A DNA stretch of 64,000 bases from Verrucomicrobiota bacterium JB023 (GTDB taxonomy: Bacteria; Verrucomicrobiota; Verrucomicrobiia; Verrucomicrobiales; Akkermansiaceae): contig JAUTCR010000044.1 in the NCBI GenBank assembly GCA_030673895.1, forward strand, positions 1 to 64,000, given 5' to 3'. Shown one piece after another: positions 62,710-64,000 of the stretch (position 1 is the stretch's first letter; the number at the start of each line of letters is the position of its first letter). The position numbers and the translations under genes are program-made. The notes under the pieces are model-generated. The model saw only the letters and a list, made by a program, of their open reading frames with translations. It searched no databases and had not been told where the DNA came from.

Positions 62710-64000
62710 GACTCGAAGGTGCCCGGCTTCAGAAAACCGAGGGGCAAGGTCGTGGGGTCGAGCGGGTTCGCTTGGGCGACGTCATAGAAGCTGGAGAGAT
62801 TCGGCAGAACGTGCTCGAAGTTTGAGCGGCCTTTCACCCCGAACCAGAGGAGCAGTTCCGCGAAGAATTCGTCCACCGAAGTGGTGGGGAGAAGGCGTCC
62901 GCCGTAGCCAACATCGTCGGCACCATCAAGGGCGAGGGAAGGGTAAGTTCCGTGGATGCGGCCTCCGTCCACGGGGCCGCCAAAGACCATCTGATTTCCC
63001 CCCCACGCATGGTCGGTCCCATTGCCATTGCTTCGTAGAGTGCGGCCAAAATCACTGGCCGAAAAGGTGAGCACGGAATCCTCCAGGCCCAGCTCCTCGA
63101 TTCCGTTCTGAAAGGCGAGGATGGCCGGCGCCAGTTGCTCCAGCATCCCGGCTTGGGTATTGAGCAGCTCGCTGTGGTGGTCCCAGCCTCCGTATGAGAG
63201 GAAGATGGTTTGCCGTCGCAGCCCGAGTGATTCTCTCAAGTGGATCATCTTCAGTGCGCTACGAAGCTGGCTGCCGAAGGAGGTGGAAGGAAAGGTCGTG
63301 CTCACGAAGTCATCCGAGACGGAGTCGAAGACCTGTTGGACGAAGGCTTGCTGCTCAATGCTGTTCTTGGTCAGGGAGGCGTAGGCCTCCTCCATCAGAT
63401 TGTGATAATGCCGGTTGATGAGGCTCTTGAAGGCTTCGTTCTTCACCTGGGTGACGTGGTTGGCATCTCCGCCTCGTTCGCTGAAGGTGAGGGCCCCATT
63501 GGCCGTCATGACAAATTGCTGGGTCGAGTCACCCACCTGGAAGGGGTTGTTGCCGGCGAAGGATAGGCTCATCGAGAGGAGGTCCTCATTGTAAGTGTCG
63601 TGCAGGACATCAGCGGCTCTTCCGGCCCAGCCGGTGAGCTCCGTCATTCCCTGGGGCACCGAGGTCTGCCACTGCTCAATCTGGTCGATGTGGGAGAAGA
63701 GCGCACGAGGTAGGGGGGCGGTTCCGTTATGGTAGTCCGCCATGGACGTTGGCTGCACCAGGGTGCCAATGTTAGAGATGAACGACAGGCGGCGCTTGGC
63801 CTCGTCGCCCCCGAGGCCATTGAACAAATCCTGATAGCCAGCGGTAGCGGGATGGAGGCCATAGAGCTTGCCATCTCCTCCGGTGGCTTGCTGGAGCGAG
63901 AGCAGATCGCCTTGCGCGATGGCGAGATTGGTGCGGCTGCTGAGATATTCCTGATAGCGGTCATCCCGGGGGATGAGCAGATTGAAGCTGTCGATGCCAC
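62706..64000 (-). CDS. DUF1501-domain protein, 5' end cut by window edge
   Basis: 430 residues remain; the frame stays open to the window end, starting GIDSFNLLIPRDDRYQEYLS, the beginning of the DUF1501 domain after its usual RGG. Later features are LSFISNIGTLVQP, RRQTIFLSYGGWDHHSELLN, VLTFSASDFGRTLRSNGNGT and DHAWGGNQMVFGGPVDGGRI, all typical. DUF1501 proteins are exported by Tat, belong to the alkaline-phosphatase-like fold and are abundant in PVC bacteria, often next to DUF1800 genes. A Tat signal would lie outside the window. It is translationally coupled to the next gene. Confidence 0.9.
   Translation of the reverse strand, partial: GIDSFNLLIPRDDRYQEYLSSRTNLAIAQGDLLSLQQATGGDGKLYGLHPATAGYQDLFNGLGGDEAKRRLSFISNIGTLVQPTSMADYHNGTAPLPRALFSHIDQIEQWQTSVPQGMTELTGWAGRAADVLHDTYNEDLLSMSLSFAGNNPFQVGDSTQQFVMTANGALTFSERGGDANHVTQVKNEAFKSLINRHYHNLMEEAYASLTKNSIEQQAFVQQVFDSVSDDFVSTTFPSTSFGSQLRSALKMIHLRESLGLRRQTIFLSYGGWDHHSELLNTQAGMLEQLAPAILAFQNGIEELGLEDSVLTFSASDFGRTLRSNGNGTDHAWGGNQMVFGGPVDGGRIHGTYPSLALDGADDVGYGGRLLPTTSVDEFFAELLLWFGVKGRSNFEHVLPNLSSFYDVAQANPLDPTTLPLGFLKPGTFES

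Noticed and set aside
1-64000. tRNA, rRNA, CRISPR arrays, insertion sequences
   Set aside because: None was recognised by eye on either strand: no repeat-spacer arrays, no transposase or integrase product, no cloverleaf with a clear CCA end. A covariance-model scan could still find small RNAs.

Overview
The window reads as chromosomal DNA of a verrucomicrobial bacterium (phylum Verrucomicrobiota, probably a Verrucomicrobiales relative of Roseibacillus, Haloferula or Luteolibacter). The clues are two PEP-CTERM sorted proteins, a DUF1501 protein, a PVC-type secreted propeller/cytochrome c protein, receptor-like Ser/Thr kinases, an UvrA of about 1,880 residues with four ABC ATPase modules, and few clear Shine-Dalgarno sequences. 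This is inference from gene content; no rRNA, tRNA, CRISPR array, insertion sequence or prophage was seen.

Layout. 1-2744: the 3'-truncated end of a PEP-CTERM gene and a PTS enzyme I without HPr beside it. 2788-8699 (minus strand): an envelope energy-transduction operon, exbB-exbD-exbD followed by two exported helical-repeat proteins. 9030-11509: feoA-feoB-small Cys-rich protein for ferrous iron uptake, behind a Fur-box-like site. 11582-17830: an ECF-like sigma factor with a membrane partner, a TIM-barrel isomerase, a MYG1 protein, then holA, a half-size TauE and a MOSC protein joined by ATGA overlaps. 17864-22154: a DUF2288 gene, then a cobalamin riboswitch leading a PEP-CTERM protein, a BtuB-like receptor and an exported beta-rich protein. 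22251-26102: an oxidoreductase/isomerase/aldolase catabolic cluster with a divergent PAS-AraC regulator. 26184-35183: an exported beta-helix protein, a STAS/SpoIIE-phosphatase pair, small proteins, a DinG-type helicase, a spermidine-synthase-like protein, a SHOCT protein and a CvfB-like RNA-binding protein. 35228-47948 (minus strand): two receptor kinases (one with two C-type lectin domains), the giant uvrA and a decayed SWIM/SNF2 helicase gene. 48033-56884: truncated hemoglobin, PVC cytochrome protein, methyltransferase-like protein, hrpA and a GHL15-like exported glycosidase. 57075-62164: a siderophore receptor facing a piuC / alpha-hydroxy-acid oxidase / helical-repeat operon whose promoter region carries the same Fur-like box as feoA. 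The right edge is a DUF1501 gene cut by the window end.

How the parts connect. Iron is one theme: feoAB, the siderophore receptor, piuC and two near-identical Fur-like boxes, with ExbB/ExbD able to energise TonB-dependent receptors (no tonB is present here). Cobalamin is the second: one riboswitch appears to control a surface set in which a receptor is flanked by two exported proteins of unknown function; one of these carries a PEP-CTERM anchor. This is the best candidate for an under-described system. Genome maintenance is the third: the four-module UvrA, a DinG-type helicase, holA and a broken SNF2 gene.
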